Below are positions 56,057 to 64,000 of a stretch of DNA of 64,000 bases, in pieces. This DNA comes from Actinopolyspora lacussalsi (GTDB lineage Bacteria; Actinomycetota; Actinomycetes; Mycobacteriales; Pseudonocardiaceae). Where the stretch lies: NCBI GenBank assembly GCA_030803735.1, contig JAURUC010000001.1, forward strand, positions 2,993,501 through 3,057,500, given 5' to 3'. Positions within the stretch are counted from its first letter, which is position 1. The number at the start of each line of letters is the position of its first letter. Made by a program: the position numbers and the translations under genes. The notes below the pieces were generated by a model. It was not told the origin of the DNA. It did no database searches and worked only from the letters and a program-made list of their open reading frames with translations.

Positions 56057-57382
56057 TCACGGATCCGTGACGACGCAGCGCGTTCCGTCCGCCGGGGCCA
56101 TGAACAGGCCCTGCTGCTCGGCATTCGGCACCCCGGAACTCCTGGTCATCCGCACCGAGGACAGCACCAGCGCGAGAATGACCCGCATCTCCTCCTTCGC
56201 GTAGTTCCTGCCGACGCACGTTCGGGAACCGCCTCCGAAGGAACCGAGTTCGTAGGGGTCGATACGGGTGTTCAGGAAGCGTCGCGGCAGGAACGTCTCC
56301 GGCTGGTCGAACACCTCGTCACTGCGTTGGAGGAGATAAGCGCAGTGGACCAGGATCGTGCCCGGTTGAATCGTGTGGCCGTCGATCTCCAGTTCCGCGT
56401 TGACCATCCGCACCCCGTTCAGCGCCGACACGGGATGCAGTCGCAGGGTTTCCAGAATGGTCGCCTCGGTGCACTTCAGCTCGGCGAAGTCGTCCCGTCG
56501 GAGGGGGCGTCGCCGGAAACGATCGTCGAGTTCTCCGAGCAGCTGCTCGTGCACGGCCGGATGCGCCAGCACTTCGGCGAACACCCAGGACAGCGTGTTG
56601 GCCGTGGTCGCGAAGCCGGTGTAGAGCAGACTGAAGACCTCGTCCCGCACGACCTCGTCGGTCAGCGACTCGTCACCGTCGGCAGCGTGCCGCAGCAGCG
56701 TGGCGAGCATGTCGTCGTCACCGGCGCGGTCGGACTTCGCCAGATGTCCGTCGAGGCGGTCGGCGACGAGATTCTTGATCGCACGCTCGGCCGTGGCGGC
56801 TCCCTCCGGCCCCAGCTCGGCGTTTTCGGTTCCCGGCAGCAGTGCCGCGAGTTCGCGGCGGTCGTCCTCGCGAAAATTGCCGCACACGATCTCGACGATG
56901 ATTTCCGAGGTGATGCGCTGAAGTCGGGGGAACAACGCGATCTCCTCACCCCTGGGCCACTCGGCCACACAACGGTCCACCACCTCGGCGACCAAGCCGA
57001 CATAGTCACGCCTGCTCGTCAACGCCGGGATGATCTGGCCGCGTCTGCGCCGGTGCGACCTACCGTCGATGTAGCCGACGGAGGCTTCGTCGGTGCCGAA
57101 GAACACCTGGTTGGCCGCGGCACCGCTGGCGACGCCCTCGTCCACTCCGTACATGGTTCTGAGCTGGTGCGGCCGGGAGAGAAAGACCCACTTGCCGTTG
57201 TTGTCGACCTCGGTGAGCCCCTCGTTGCCCAGCGCACCGAGCTCCAGGGTGAAGATGGTTCCGTATTCGTCCCGCATCCGCCGGACGTAGCCGAACGGGT
57301 CCCGCTGGAACAGTTCGCTCTGCTGCTCGGTCGGCAGGGTCGGCCCCGGGGGCGCTCCCGTCGTGAGTTCAGTGGATGTCAT
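56057..57382 (-). CDS. Cytochrome P450
   Basis: 441-residue heme monooxygenase. Heme-ligand motif FGGGSRTCVGRNYA with Cys389, ExxR helix ETLRLHP (311-314) and a PERF-like segment LPRRFL are intact. The oxygen-activation helix reads YTGFATTAN: the acidic residue that normally precedes the threonine (A-G-x-D/E-T) is Ala258. The substrate is unknown. Its place between the fused oxygenase/decarboxylase and trpE suggests a tryptophan-derived one. The start overlaps the upstream gene by 14 bases, and its GGAGG ribosome site lies inside that gene. No ferredoxin is encoded nearby. Confidence 0.93.
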   Translation of the reverse strand: MTSTELTTGAPPGPTLPTEQQSELFQRDPFGYVRRMRDEYGTIFTLELGALGNEGLTEVDNNGKWVFLSRPHQLRTMYGVDEGVASGAAANQVFFGTDEASVGYIDGRSHRRRRGQIIPALTSRRDYVGLVAEVVDRCVAEWPRGEEIALFPRLQRITSEIIVEIVCGNFREDDRRELAALLPGTENAELGPEGAATAERAIKNLVADRLDGHLAKSDRAGDDDMLATLLRHAADGDESLTDEVVRDEVFSLLYTGFATTANTLSWVFAEVLAHPAVHEQLLGELDDRFRRRPLRRDDFAELKCTEATILETLRLHPVSALNGVRMVNAELEIDGHTIQPGTILVHCAYLLQRSDEVFDQPETFLPRRFLNTRIDPYELGSFGGGSRTCVGRNYAKEEMRVILALVLSSVRMTRSSGVPNAEQQGLFMAPADGTRCVVTDP

Positions 57383-60287
57383 GGCTGAGTGCCTCCTGTG
57401 TCATTTCCTTGAGGGAGCCTCGGACGTCTTCGAGAAGCTGGTCGACGATGAGCGGCCCGGTCCGGTGGTGCATCACGCACGCCCGGATCACCAGGCCCTC
57501 GCGGGGAAGCCGCGTGGTGGTCACGTAGACGTTCGCCCGCGCGCGGATGAGCTTGCACAGCTGTTCGGTACGTTCGGCCGATTCCTCGGGGGTGGCTGCC
57601 CGCACTCGGAAGTTGATCACCGGCAGATGCGTCCGTTCCCTGGCCACGACCTCCAGTTCCTCGAAGGTCGCCAGGCAGGCCGACAGCCGCTCGGCCAGGT
57701 CCAACTTCTGGTCCAGGGTGTCGGCGAAGGCGTCGATGCCGTGCATCTTGATCGGCAACCAGGCCGTCAGACCGCGCACTTCCCGGGTCAGTTCCGGTCC
57801 GTAGTTGCAGAAGTCGACGTACTCCGGGTCGTCGGTGAGTTCGGGGATGTAGCTGGCTCCGGGAACCTCGAACGCGGCCCGCAGGTTCGTCCGGTCCCGA
57901 ACGAGCAGCGCGGAGGTGCCGTGCGGCAGGAACAGCGACTTGTGCGCGTCCACCGCGATGGAGTCCGATTCCTCGATTCCGGCCAGCAGCTTCCCGCCTC
58001 GTTCGGTGATGCCGAAGAAACCACCGAAGCAAGCATCGGTGTGCAGCCAGACGCCCTGTTGCCGGCAGAACTCGCTGATCCTTCGCAGATCGTCGACGGC
58101 TCCGGTGTTCGTGGTTCCCGCGGTGGCCACGACCAGTGTCGGGATCAGTCCCCGCCCACGGTCCTGCTCGACCCGATCGCGCAGCTGATCGACGTCCATC
58201 GTGTAGTCGTCGTCGGTCCCGATCGTCCGAACCCGGCAGGGGTCGACTCCGGCCAGCTTGGCGGCCTTCTCCACGGAGAAGTGGCCTTGGTCGGACACGT
58301 AGACGGTGGCGAGCCGCCCCCCGGTGTCCCCGCTGTTGTCCACCGCGCACCGAACGCCCATGAAGTTGGCGATCGAACCGCCCGTGGTCAAATAACCGAA
58401 CGATCCCTCGCCGTAGCCGAGCATCGTGCAGAACCAGCGGATCACGTTGGACTCGATCTGGGTGAATCCCGGCGTCGCCGCCCAGACTCCGACGAACCTG
58501 TTCAGTATTCGGGCGATGAACTCACCGACAGCGGCCTGGAACAGACCTCCGGAGGGCACGTGCGAGAGCATCCCCGGATGCGGGTGCACCATGCCGTTGG
58601 TGATCACCCGCTCGAAGATGTCCGACAGCAGGGAGTCGAGGTCCGATCCGACCCGGGGGATGTCGTCCTCGCGTAGCAGGGCGCTGGCCCGTCGCCCCTC
58701 GTCGTAGTCGGCGGGCTCGGAGTCCTGCAGGTAAGATGCCGGATATCCGCCACCCGACATCCTGTCCTGGTAGTCCATGATGCGGTCGGTGACCGCGTCG
58801 AGCATCTCCCGCATCTGGTCGCGGGCGAGTTCGAGTTCCGATCCGGACGGAGTCGACAGCAGTGATGCCAAGCCGTCGAAGTGGTCGACAGCGGTGTAGG
58901 ACTCGATGATGCGATCCGCCTCGGTGGCCATGTCGAAGCGACCGCACAGCTCGTCCAGCGCCGCGGACTGCTGCTGGTGCCGCTCGACTACCTCGTCGTA
59001 GGGGATCTCGGTGAACGCGACCATGTGGTAGAGCGGGATGAACTTGTCGGGAGCGTTCTGGTGCAGTTCCCGTTCCAACCGCTTCCTGGTGTGGTAGGCG
59101 GAGTCCCCCGTCCGGGAGGTCAGCTCCTGGAGGTTGAGCAGGGACAGTTCCGCGATCGCGTCACCCGGCCCCTTACGGGTTTCCGTGAATTCGGAGACGG
59201 ACCGCTGGATCGCACCATCTCCGGAGAACGTCGCCAAGTTGTGGTCCAGAATAGCCAGAAACTGGCGGACGTCCTCGAAACTGCAGTTGATCCCCTGGCC
59301 GTAGAACGGAACCATCGTGTGCGACGAATCGCCGATGAGAACCGTCCGGCCGAAGTGGTAGGGATGCACCTTGACCGTTTTCAACGACGCCGGCGGCGCC
59401 GCGAAGAAATCGGTGGTCAGCTTCGGCAGGAGATGGGTGATGTCGGGGAAGTGCCGCTCGAACAGCGCGGTCACGTCTTCGGGGGTGCGCAGTCCGTGGA
59501 AGTCCTGCTCCTCGGGGGCGTCGCGCCGCAGGGGCATGAACAGACTGGTGGTGTAGCTGTTGTCGACGTTGGGCTGGGCCAGCAGCATGAACTCGCCCCG
59601 TGGCCAGACGTGCAGGCCGTGTTCCTGACTGGCGGGCTGTCGCCGGTCGCGCAGGGCCTCCATCAACGCGTGTCGACCGTTGACGTCCGGAGGCATCTCC
59701 AGCTCGATGAACCCGTGGTCGATGTAGTCCTGCGACAGCTGCATCCGCGCACCCCTGCGGCTCATCTCGTGCCGGACGATGCTGTTCGCGCCGTCACAGC
59801 CGATGACGATGTCCGCCTCGGAGTGATGTACCTCCGTGCCGTCCACGGCGAAGTGCGCCCGCGCCGCCACCGGATTCACTCGGACGCAGGTGTAGTCGAA
59901 GAATAATCGGGCTCCCACCCGGTCGGCCTCGTCCAGCAAGGTACGATGCAGCATTCCCCGAGGTATGGATAGCAGGTTGTGTTCCGCCGAGGGCCCGTAC
60001 GGCTGGTAGGAAAGACTTCCGTCGGTGTGGTGGATCACCCGCTGCGGCAACGGCACACCGTTGGCGTACAGCAGGTCGGTGACCCGCTCGTCCAACGAAT
60101 CCAGTCCGCGCTGGGTCAGCGTCAGGTTGAAGGAGTGCCCCTTGCCCGGGGGGAGTAGCCGGATGTCGGAACCCTTGTCATAGAGCTCGACCTCGATGCC
60201 CCGGGAGCGAAGAGCGATGGCGACCAGACATCCGACCGGTCCCGCTCCCACGATGATCGCTTTCATCGAACGATTGGTCTCCGTCAT
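57369..60287 (-). CDS. Fused kynurenine 3-monooxygenase-like / PLP-dependent aromatic amino acid decarboxylase
   Basis: 972 residues, two complete enzymes in one frame. Residues 1-460: FAD monooxygenase of the kynurenine-3-monooxygenase type, with GAGPVG at 14-19, a NLTLTQRG segment, GD plus VPFYGQGINCSFED around 319-339. Arg83 and Tyr97 (QRVIHHTDG, YQPYG) sit where that enzyme binds the kynurenine carboxylate. Residues 485-965: AADC-like decarboxylase with His669 (SDQGHFSVEKA), Asp751 (HTDACFGG) and the PLP lysine Lys783 (VDAHKS). A plausible sequence is hydroxylation of an amino acid such as kynurenine or tryptophan, then decarboxylation to an amine. ATG 60287 follows GAGGGG. ATG 60266 is possible. 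First gene of the operon. Confidence 0.93.
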   Translation of the reverse strand: MTETNRSMKAIIVGAGPVGCLVAIALRSRGIEVELYDKGSDIRLLPPGKGHSFNLTLTQRGLDSLDERVTDLLYANGVPLPQRVIHHTDGSLSYQPYGPSAEHNLLSIPRGMLHRTLLDEADRVGARLFFDYTCVRVNPVAARAHFAVDGTEVHHSEADIVIGCDGANSIVRHEMSRRGARMQLSQDYIDHGFIELEMPPDVNGRHALMEALRDRRQPASQEHGLHVWPRGEFMLLAQPNVDNSYTTSLFMPLRRDAPEEQDFHGLRTPEDVTALFERHFPDITHLLPKLTTDFFAAPPASLKTVKVHPYHFGRTVLIGDSSHTMVPFYGQGINCSFEDVRQFLAILDHNLATFSGDGAIQRSVSEFTETRKGPGDAIAELSLLNLQELTSRTGDSAYHTRKRLERELHQNAPDKFIPLYHMVAFTEIPYDEVVERHQQQSAALDELCGRFDMATEADRIIESYTAVDHFDGLASLLSTPSGSELELARDQMREMLDAVTDRIMDYQDRMSGGGYPASYLQDSEPADYDEGRRASALLREDDIPRVGSDLDSLLSDIFERVITNGMVHPHPGMLSHVPSGGLFQAAVGEFIARILNRFVGVWAATPGFTQIESNVIRWFCTMLGYGEGSFGYLTTGGSIANFMGVRCAVDNSGDTGGRLATVYVSDQGHFSVEKAAKLAGVDPCRVRTIGTDDDYTMDVDQLRDRVEQDRGRGLIPTLVVATAGTTNTGAVDDLRRISEFCRQQGVWLHTDACFGGFFGITERGGKLLAGIEESDSIAVDAHKSLFLPHGTSALLVRDRTNLRAAFEVPGASYIPELTDDPEYVDFCNYGPELTREVRGLTAWLPIKMHGIDAFADTLDQKLDLAERLSACLATFEELEVVARERTHLPVINFRVRAATPEESAERTEQLCKLIRARANVYVTTTRLPREGLVIRACVMHHRTGPLIVDQLLEDVRGSLKEMTQEALSHDIH

Positions 60288-60791
60288 TTTCCCCTCGTTT
60301 CCGGAAACGCGGTGAGAAGGATCACCTTCTCCACGACGACGCTTCAGAGGGCATCGACCCAGCTTTCGCGTCTGCCGGGAAATCTATGGAGAAAACCTCT
60401 CGTCGCTCTCTTCGGCAGCTCTCGAATCGCTATCCGTCCGTGCTTTTCGGAGGACACCGAATCGGTGTCGAGCACGGATCGCCCGTGGGGAGGTGGTGCG
60501 GGCGAAGCCGACCCCACCGTTCGAAGGAGGCCGCGGCCACGCTGGTCGCCCGCGTGTTTCGCCCCGCCCCCGTCCACCGGTGATCCAGGACGCGAACGGC
60601 CCGGGAAAGGGGCCGCATCATCGGGTTCCGAAGCACCGCGGTTCCCTCCCGCACAGCTCTACAGCGAGCTCGCCCGAAGGAGTGACTCGCATTGCTACGT
60701 CCAGTGGAGGTAGCACGACATGCTGTGAAGTACTGTGAGCACGAACCGTACAATTCCGGCAGGGGTACGCGGCCGCTTCGAGGGAGGTTCC
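60288..60791. promoter_or_regulatory. Divergent control region of the trp/oxygenase operon and the response regulator
   Basis: 504 bases. Next to the leftward start lie a perfect 12-base palindrome GTTTCCGGAAAC (60297-60308) and a hairpin GAGAAGG-ATCA-CCTTCTC (60314-60331). Either could be an operator or leader structure for the nine-gene operon. No leader peptide rich in tryptophan codons and no attenuator-like terminator was found. The rest shows no gene. Confidence 0.45.
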
Positions 60792-61397
60792 GTGATCACG
60801 GCTATGCTCGCCGAGGACATGCACATGCTCCGCGGCGCTCTGGTCGCTCTACTCAAGACGGAACCGGACATCGACGTGGTGGCCGAGATCGTCTCCGGTG
60901 ACGAAGTGCTGCCGACCGCTCACGAACACCGCCCGAACGTCGCGGTGCTCGACATCGATCTGCCGGGCAAGGACGGGCTGACCGCCGCAGCCGAGATCCA
61001 CGAGCAACTCCCCGAGATTCGCACTCTCATGCTCACCGGTCTCGGGCGGGCGGCGACGCTTCGCCGAGCGCTGTCGACCAAGGTGGGCGGTTTCATCCTC
61101 AAGGACGCCCCACCGACGGAGCTGACCGACGCCATTCGGAGTGTGGCCGCGGGAAATCGGGTGGTGGACAGCCAACTGGCACTGGCGGCGTTCGACACCG
61201 TGGAGTGCCCGCTGACCACGCGGGAAACCGAAGTGCTGCGGCTGGCCGCGGACGGCGCCGACGTAGTGGAGATCGCCAGCACCCTGTTTCTGACCGCCGG
61301 AACGGTGCGCAACTACCTCACCACCATCGCGAGCAAGCTCAACGCGCGCAACCGGCTCGACGCCGTACGAATCGCCAGGGAGTCCGGCTGGCTGTAG
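60792..61397 (+). CDS. NarL/FixJ-type response regulator (orphan, DesR-like)
   Basis: 201 residues from GTG 60792, which has GGGAGG five bases upstream. ATG 60735 would add 19 residues. Receiver domain with acidic pair E8-D9, phosphoacceptor D54 (AVLDIDLPGKDG) and Lys104 (FILKDAP). C-terminal LuxR-type HTH (LTTRETEVLRLAADG, GTVRNYLTTIASKLN). No histidine kinase is in the window. Position between the SagB and oxygenase transcripts suggests it is the cluster-situated regulator, possibly acting on the palindrome near 60300. Confidence 0.92.
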   Translation: MITAMLAEDMHMLRGALVALLKTEPDIDVVAEIVSGDEVLPTAHEHRPNVAVLDIDLPGKDGLTAAAEIHEQLPEIRTLMLTGLGRAATLRRALSTKVGGFILKDAPPTELTDAIRSVAAGNRVVDSQLALAAFDTVECPLTTRETEVLRLAADGADVVEIASTLFLTAGTVRNYLTTIASKLNARNRLDAVRIARESGWL

Positions 61398-61423
61398 CGG
61401 GTACACCGTGAGCGGCCGGAACT

Positions 61424-62941
61424 CTAGACGGCAGCGGTGGTCCGCTCATCCGGCAGGGTGCCGAGGACGAACTCACCGACACTGACCTCAGCAGGCCAGT
61501 TCAGCCGGAATGCCTCGGCTGCCACGGCACCGTTGGAGCTGACCAGCGCACACGGCGCGAGCCGCATCGCGGTGGTGACGAGGTGCAGCGTCTGCTGGAG
61601 CAGCCCCACCTGTTTCAACGCCATCGCGTAAGCGATCCCACTGTAAAGCCAGGACACTCGCAGGATTCGCACAGTCATCGTGATCAGTGCCGAGGGGCGC
61701 TGGGCCATTCCACCGGACATCCGCGCGCTGTCCAGCAAGTTCCCCATGCGTTCCCCCGGCGTCTCGATCAATGTCACCGAGTGATCGCTCGGATCGTAAT
61801 GATAGATACCGCGCGGCAGTCCCGAGCAGCGGTCCAGGGTCAGGTAGAGCTCCAGCGCGTGCGTGCCGCCCATGGCGGGATACGGGCGGTCGGTGCTCTC
61901 GTACTGTTCTCCCCCCGGGCCGGCCAGGGTCCACACCGACCGGATCCTGGCGCAGCGGTACAGCAGTTCACCGAGCTGGTCGACACTCACCGGTGCACTA
62001 CCGAAGCACCGATAGGACTTCGCCTGCTCCATCGTCGCCGTCAACGACGCGTCGTGCGCGGTGAACCGCTCCAACGACGGACGGCTCAACCGGAACCGCC
62101 TGCCGTGCGGCCTGGCGGGCACCGCCGGTGGTGACGGCAGGTCACTGTGTTCGAAGACCGCGCCGACCGCGGCGTCGTCATGACCGGCTCCGCTCCGCGA
62201 GTGGAACAGCAGATCGTGGTGTGACCACGGAGTCAGTCCGGTGTCGGAGTCCTCCGCGAACACCGGCTCCGCGGTTGCCGGGATCCTGGTCCCGACCACC
62301 ACCATGCCGGCCGCGACCAGGTGGCCGACGAGCTGACGTACCGTCGTTTCGTCGAAGCCCACGCCGGAAGCCAGCTCGCCGATATCGGCGGGCCTCGCCA
62401 ACATGCCGATCGCCGCGGCCACCCGCGGACGATGCAGCACCACTCGGTACCCCGCCAGCGGGGACTCCAGGACCATCACGCCCTGGTAGGGGCGCAGGGC
62501 GACGAAGCGGGACAGTCGGAACTCGTCCCGTTTCTCGATCCGGGGGAATTCGAACGACGCGTCGTGCGTGATCGGCACCGCGGACAACAGCGGTCCGGAG
62601 CAGTCGTCGATGGCCAGCGAGTGCACCACCGAGCCCGACAGCAGATCCAACACCCGCATGAGTTCGGGGTAGTTCGGATCGTCCTCCGCCGCACCACCGC
62701 GTTGTCTGCTGCCGTTCATGGTGCGCAGGGACAGCATGTTCTCCAGGGCCACCGGTCCCAGACTCATGCGTTGCAGCCACTCCTTCACCCGTGTTCCCGG
62801 GTTCGGTATCGAAACCTCCCCCCAGCGAGTGAACACAACCAAGCTGTCCTCGTCAGTCTCGTTGTCCTCGACGAGCGTGTCCTCGCGCAACGACCACAAC
62901 CTGAATCGCTCCGGTGATCGGGTGTGGACCTGCTGGTACAT
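61424..62941 (-). CDS. SagB-type azoline dehydrogenase (nitroreductase fold)
   Basis: 505 residues. The C-terminal part (about 300-495) is the FMN nitroreductase fold of the SagB/ThcOx group: SYRCFGSAPVSVDQLGELLY, YPAMGGTHALELYLTL, RGIYHYDPSDHSV, YSGIAYAMALKQVGLLQQT. The N-terminal 290 residues contain a winged-helix-like stretch (IGELASGVGFDETTVRQLVG). SagB enzymes oxidise thiazolines and oxazolines made by YcaO proteins to azoles. ATG 62941 follows GGAG and lies 28 bases after the YcaO stop, so the two are one transcript. Confidence 0.88.
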   Translation of the reverse strand: MYQQVHTRSPERFRLWSLREDTLVEDNETDEDSLVVFTRWGEVSIPNPGTRVKEWLQRMSLGPVALENMLSLRTMNGSRQRGGAAEDDPNYPELMRVLDLLSGSVVHSLAIDDCSGPLLSAVPITHDASFEFPRIEKRDEFRLSRFVALRPYQGVMVLESPLAGYRVVLHRPRVAAAIGMLARPADIGELASGVGFDETTVRQLVGHLVAAGMVVVGTRIPATAEPVFAEDSDTGLTPWSHHDLLFHSRSGAGHDDAAVGAVFEHSDLPSPPAVPARPHGRRFRLSRPSLERFTAHDASLTATMEQAKSYRCFGSAPVSVDQLGELLYRCARIRSVWTLAGPGGEQYESTDRPYPAMGGTHALELYLTLDRCSGLPRGIYHYDPSDHSVTLIETPGERMGNLLDSARMSGGMAQRPSALITMTVRILRVSWLYSGIAYAMALKQVGLLQQTLHLVTTAMRLAPCALVSSNGAVAAEAFRLNWPAEVSVGEFVLGTLPDERTTAAV

Positions 62942-62969
62942 AATCGCTCCATCATCGGGCTGTCGCTCG

Positions 62970-64000
62970 TCAGAGAAACAGCGGTAGCGGGTTCAGATCC
63001 TCGTAGCGGGTCGGCTCGGCGACCCGACCGAGGCGCACCGGGACGTCGTAGAGTCGTCCGGGGCCGAACCTGGCCCAGAAACTGCGCAGTCCCGGCACGA
63101 TCGTCTTGACCACCGGCAGTCCTATATCGGGACGGGTCTGGTCGAGCACGAGCAGCTCCATGCCCGACGCCTCCAACCGTCGCTGGACCAGGCTCAGCTC
63201 GGCGAGGAGATCCGACTCCTGCTCGGCGACGTGGTCGGCGGCTGTCCGCGGCCGCTGCTTCGGATCGGGCAGCAGGTAGGGCTGGTTGTGGACCGTCGCG
63301 GTGCGCCACCAGTGAACCGCGTCGGGGTCGCTCCAGCCGTAGTCGCCGTCATCGTCGATACCGATCATCGTGGGCATCAACTGGTTCAGTTCGGTCAGGC
63401 AGCGGTGCAGCGCCACCTGGGGAGAGAGGTGCGCACCGAACCCGAACATGATGTCCTCACTGGGTTTGTCGGTACGCCGGGAGATCGCGACCATGGTCGG
63501 AACCCCCAGATCGGAGGTCACGTCCAGTACCCACAGCTGACGGTCCAGCCCGGCGTGGGCCGCGCGTACCTCGTCGATCCACGGATCGGTGAAGGAGTCC
63601 AGGTCAACCCCGGCCGCGCGGGTGCGGTTGTACCACCACAGTGCGACCGCGTCCCGCTCCACCAGTTCCAGCAGGCCCTGCAGCACCGCGTCCTCGACGC
63701 TGCTACCGGCCGCGTTCCCGTTCGAATCCGCACGCACCGACGACGACCCCGGTGCGTCGAAGTACAACATCCCCGTCGGGAGCAACCGGTGTTGCTTCCT
63801 GGTCATCGACCACACTGGCGTCCAGTCCAACTCGGCTTCCTCGTCGAAGGGATCGCAGACGAACTGGAAGGGTGAGTGCCGGCGGTTCCACTCCGCGCGT
63901 CCGGTGTACTGCCGCTCGTCGAAAAGCTGGCAGGTGTCGGGATGGATCGCCCTGTCCGACAGTGCGCGGAAACTGCCCCGGACACGTTCCTCGTCGCCGT
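62970..64000 (-). CDS. YcaO cyclodehydratase, truncated at the window edge (C-terminal part)
   Basis: Open to the right end of the window. 343 residues are visible and the N-terminus is missing. I translated past the internal TTG at 63830: the frame continues with YcaO-like sequence (ALSDRAIHP, CQLFDERQY, EWNRRHSPFQFV, DWTPVWSMT). The ATP-binding hallmark is RADSNGNAAGSS followed by LELVERDAVALWWYNR. The C-terminus is LNPLPLFL, a weak form of the proline-rich tail of azole-forming YcaO proteins. It would activate amide bonds with ATP to form azolines on a peptide. With SagB next door, azole formation is the best reading. A thioamide role is less likely, since no TfuA is seen. Confidence 0.9.
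   Translation of the reverse strand, partial: GDEERVRGSFRALSDRAIHPDTCQLFDERQYTGRAEWNRRHSPFQFVCDPFDEEAELDWTPVWSMTRKQHRLLPTGMLYFDAPGSSSVRADSNGNAAGSSVEDAVLQGLLELVERDAVALWWYNRTRAAGVDLDSFTDPWIDEVRAAHAGLDRQLWVLDVTSDLGVPTMVAISRRTDKPSEDIMFGFGAHLSPQVALHRCLTELNQLMPTMIGIDDDGDYGWSDPDAVHWWRTATVHNQPYLLPDPKQRPRTAADHVAEQESDLLAELSLVQRRLEASGMELLVLDQTRPDIGLPVVKTIVPGLRSFWARFGPGRLYDVPVRLGRVAEPTRYEDLNPLPLFL

Overview
The window is 64 kb of very GC-rich DNA from an actinomycete. The evidence is a complete 14-gene nuo operon, a full menaquinone pathway including MenJ, EspC/WXG100-type and DUF3558 proteins, and frequent GTG/TTG starts. An order such as Pseudonocardiales or Actinopolysporales would fit, but no marker here fixes the genus. 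No rRNA, tRNA, CRISPR or transposase is visible.

Region 1 (1-35.5 kb) is mostly core respiratory metabolism. After an Lrp-type regulator and a membrane-anchored protein ending in a probable sunset-type domain, a leftward block holds a polyprenyl diphosphate synthase and nuoN to nuoA (respiratory complex I). menJ and menG follow, then menF, menD, menE and menA with unrelated genes between them (an inositol monophosphatase-like enzyme, an orphan PaaC-like protein, an orphan PqqD-like protein, an M1 aminopeptidase). NADH dehydrogenase and the enzymes that build, methylate and partly saturate its quinone substrate therefore lie within about 33 kb. Intergenic DNA here carries a short palindromic repeat family, and menG sits between two inverted copies of a 79-bp repeat.

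Region 2 (35.5-41 kb) holds a small leftward locus of type VII secretion-associated and envelope proteins (DUF3558 lipoprotein, EspC-like, WXG-type, coiled-coil and membrane proteins), then a metabolite:proton symporter and about 0.8 kb without a convincing gene.

Region 3 (41-64 kb, running off the right edge) looks like a biosynthetic gene cluster. A probable nine-gene leftward operon starts at 60.3 kb: a fused kynurenine-3-monooxygenase-like/aromatic amino acid decarboxylase, a cytochrome P450, trpE, trpG, trpD, trpC, trpB, trpA and a class II DAHP synthase. It can take chorismate supply through to L-tryptophan and then oxidise and decarboxylate a tryptophan-derived amino acid. Around it are a two-component flavin monooxygenase pair (DszC-like oxygenase and flavin reductase), a WrbA-type quinone reductase, an ECM4/YqjG-type thiol transferase, an aldo-keto reductase, an O-methyltransferase-fold protein, an MFS exporter and a NarL-type response regulator. 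At the right edge are a SagB-type azoline dehydrogenase and a YcaO cyclodehydratase truncated by the window.

My inference is a pathway joining a tryptophan- or kynurenine-derived aromatic unit to YcaO/SagB azole chemistry, with quinone-forming oxidations and methylation. The precursor peptide or substrate, any E1/RRE partner and any tryptophan-2,3-dioxygenase would have to lie beyond position 64000 or elsewhere.
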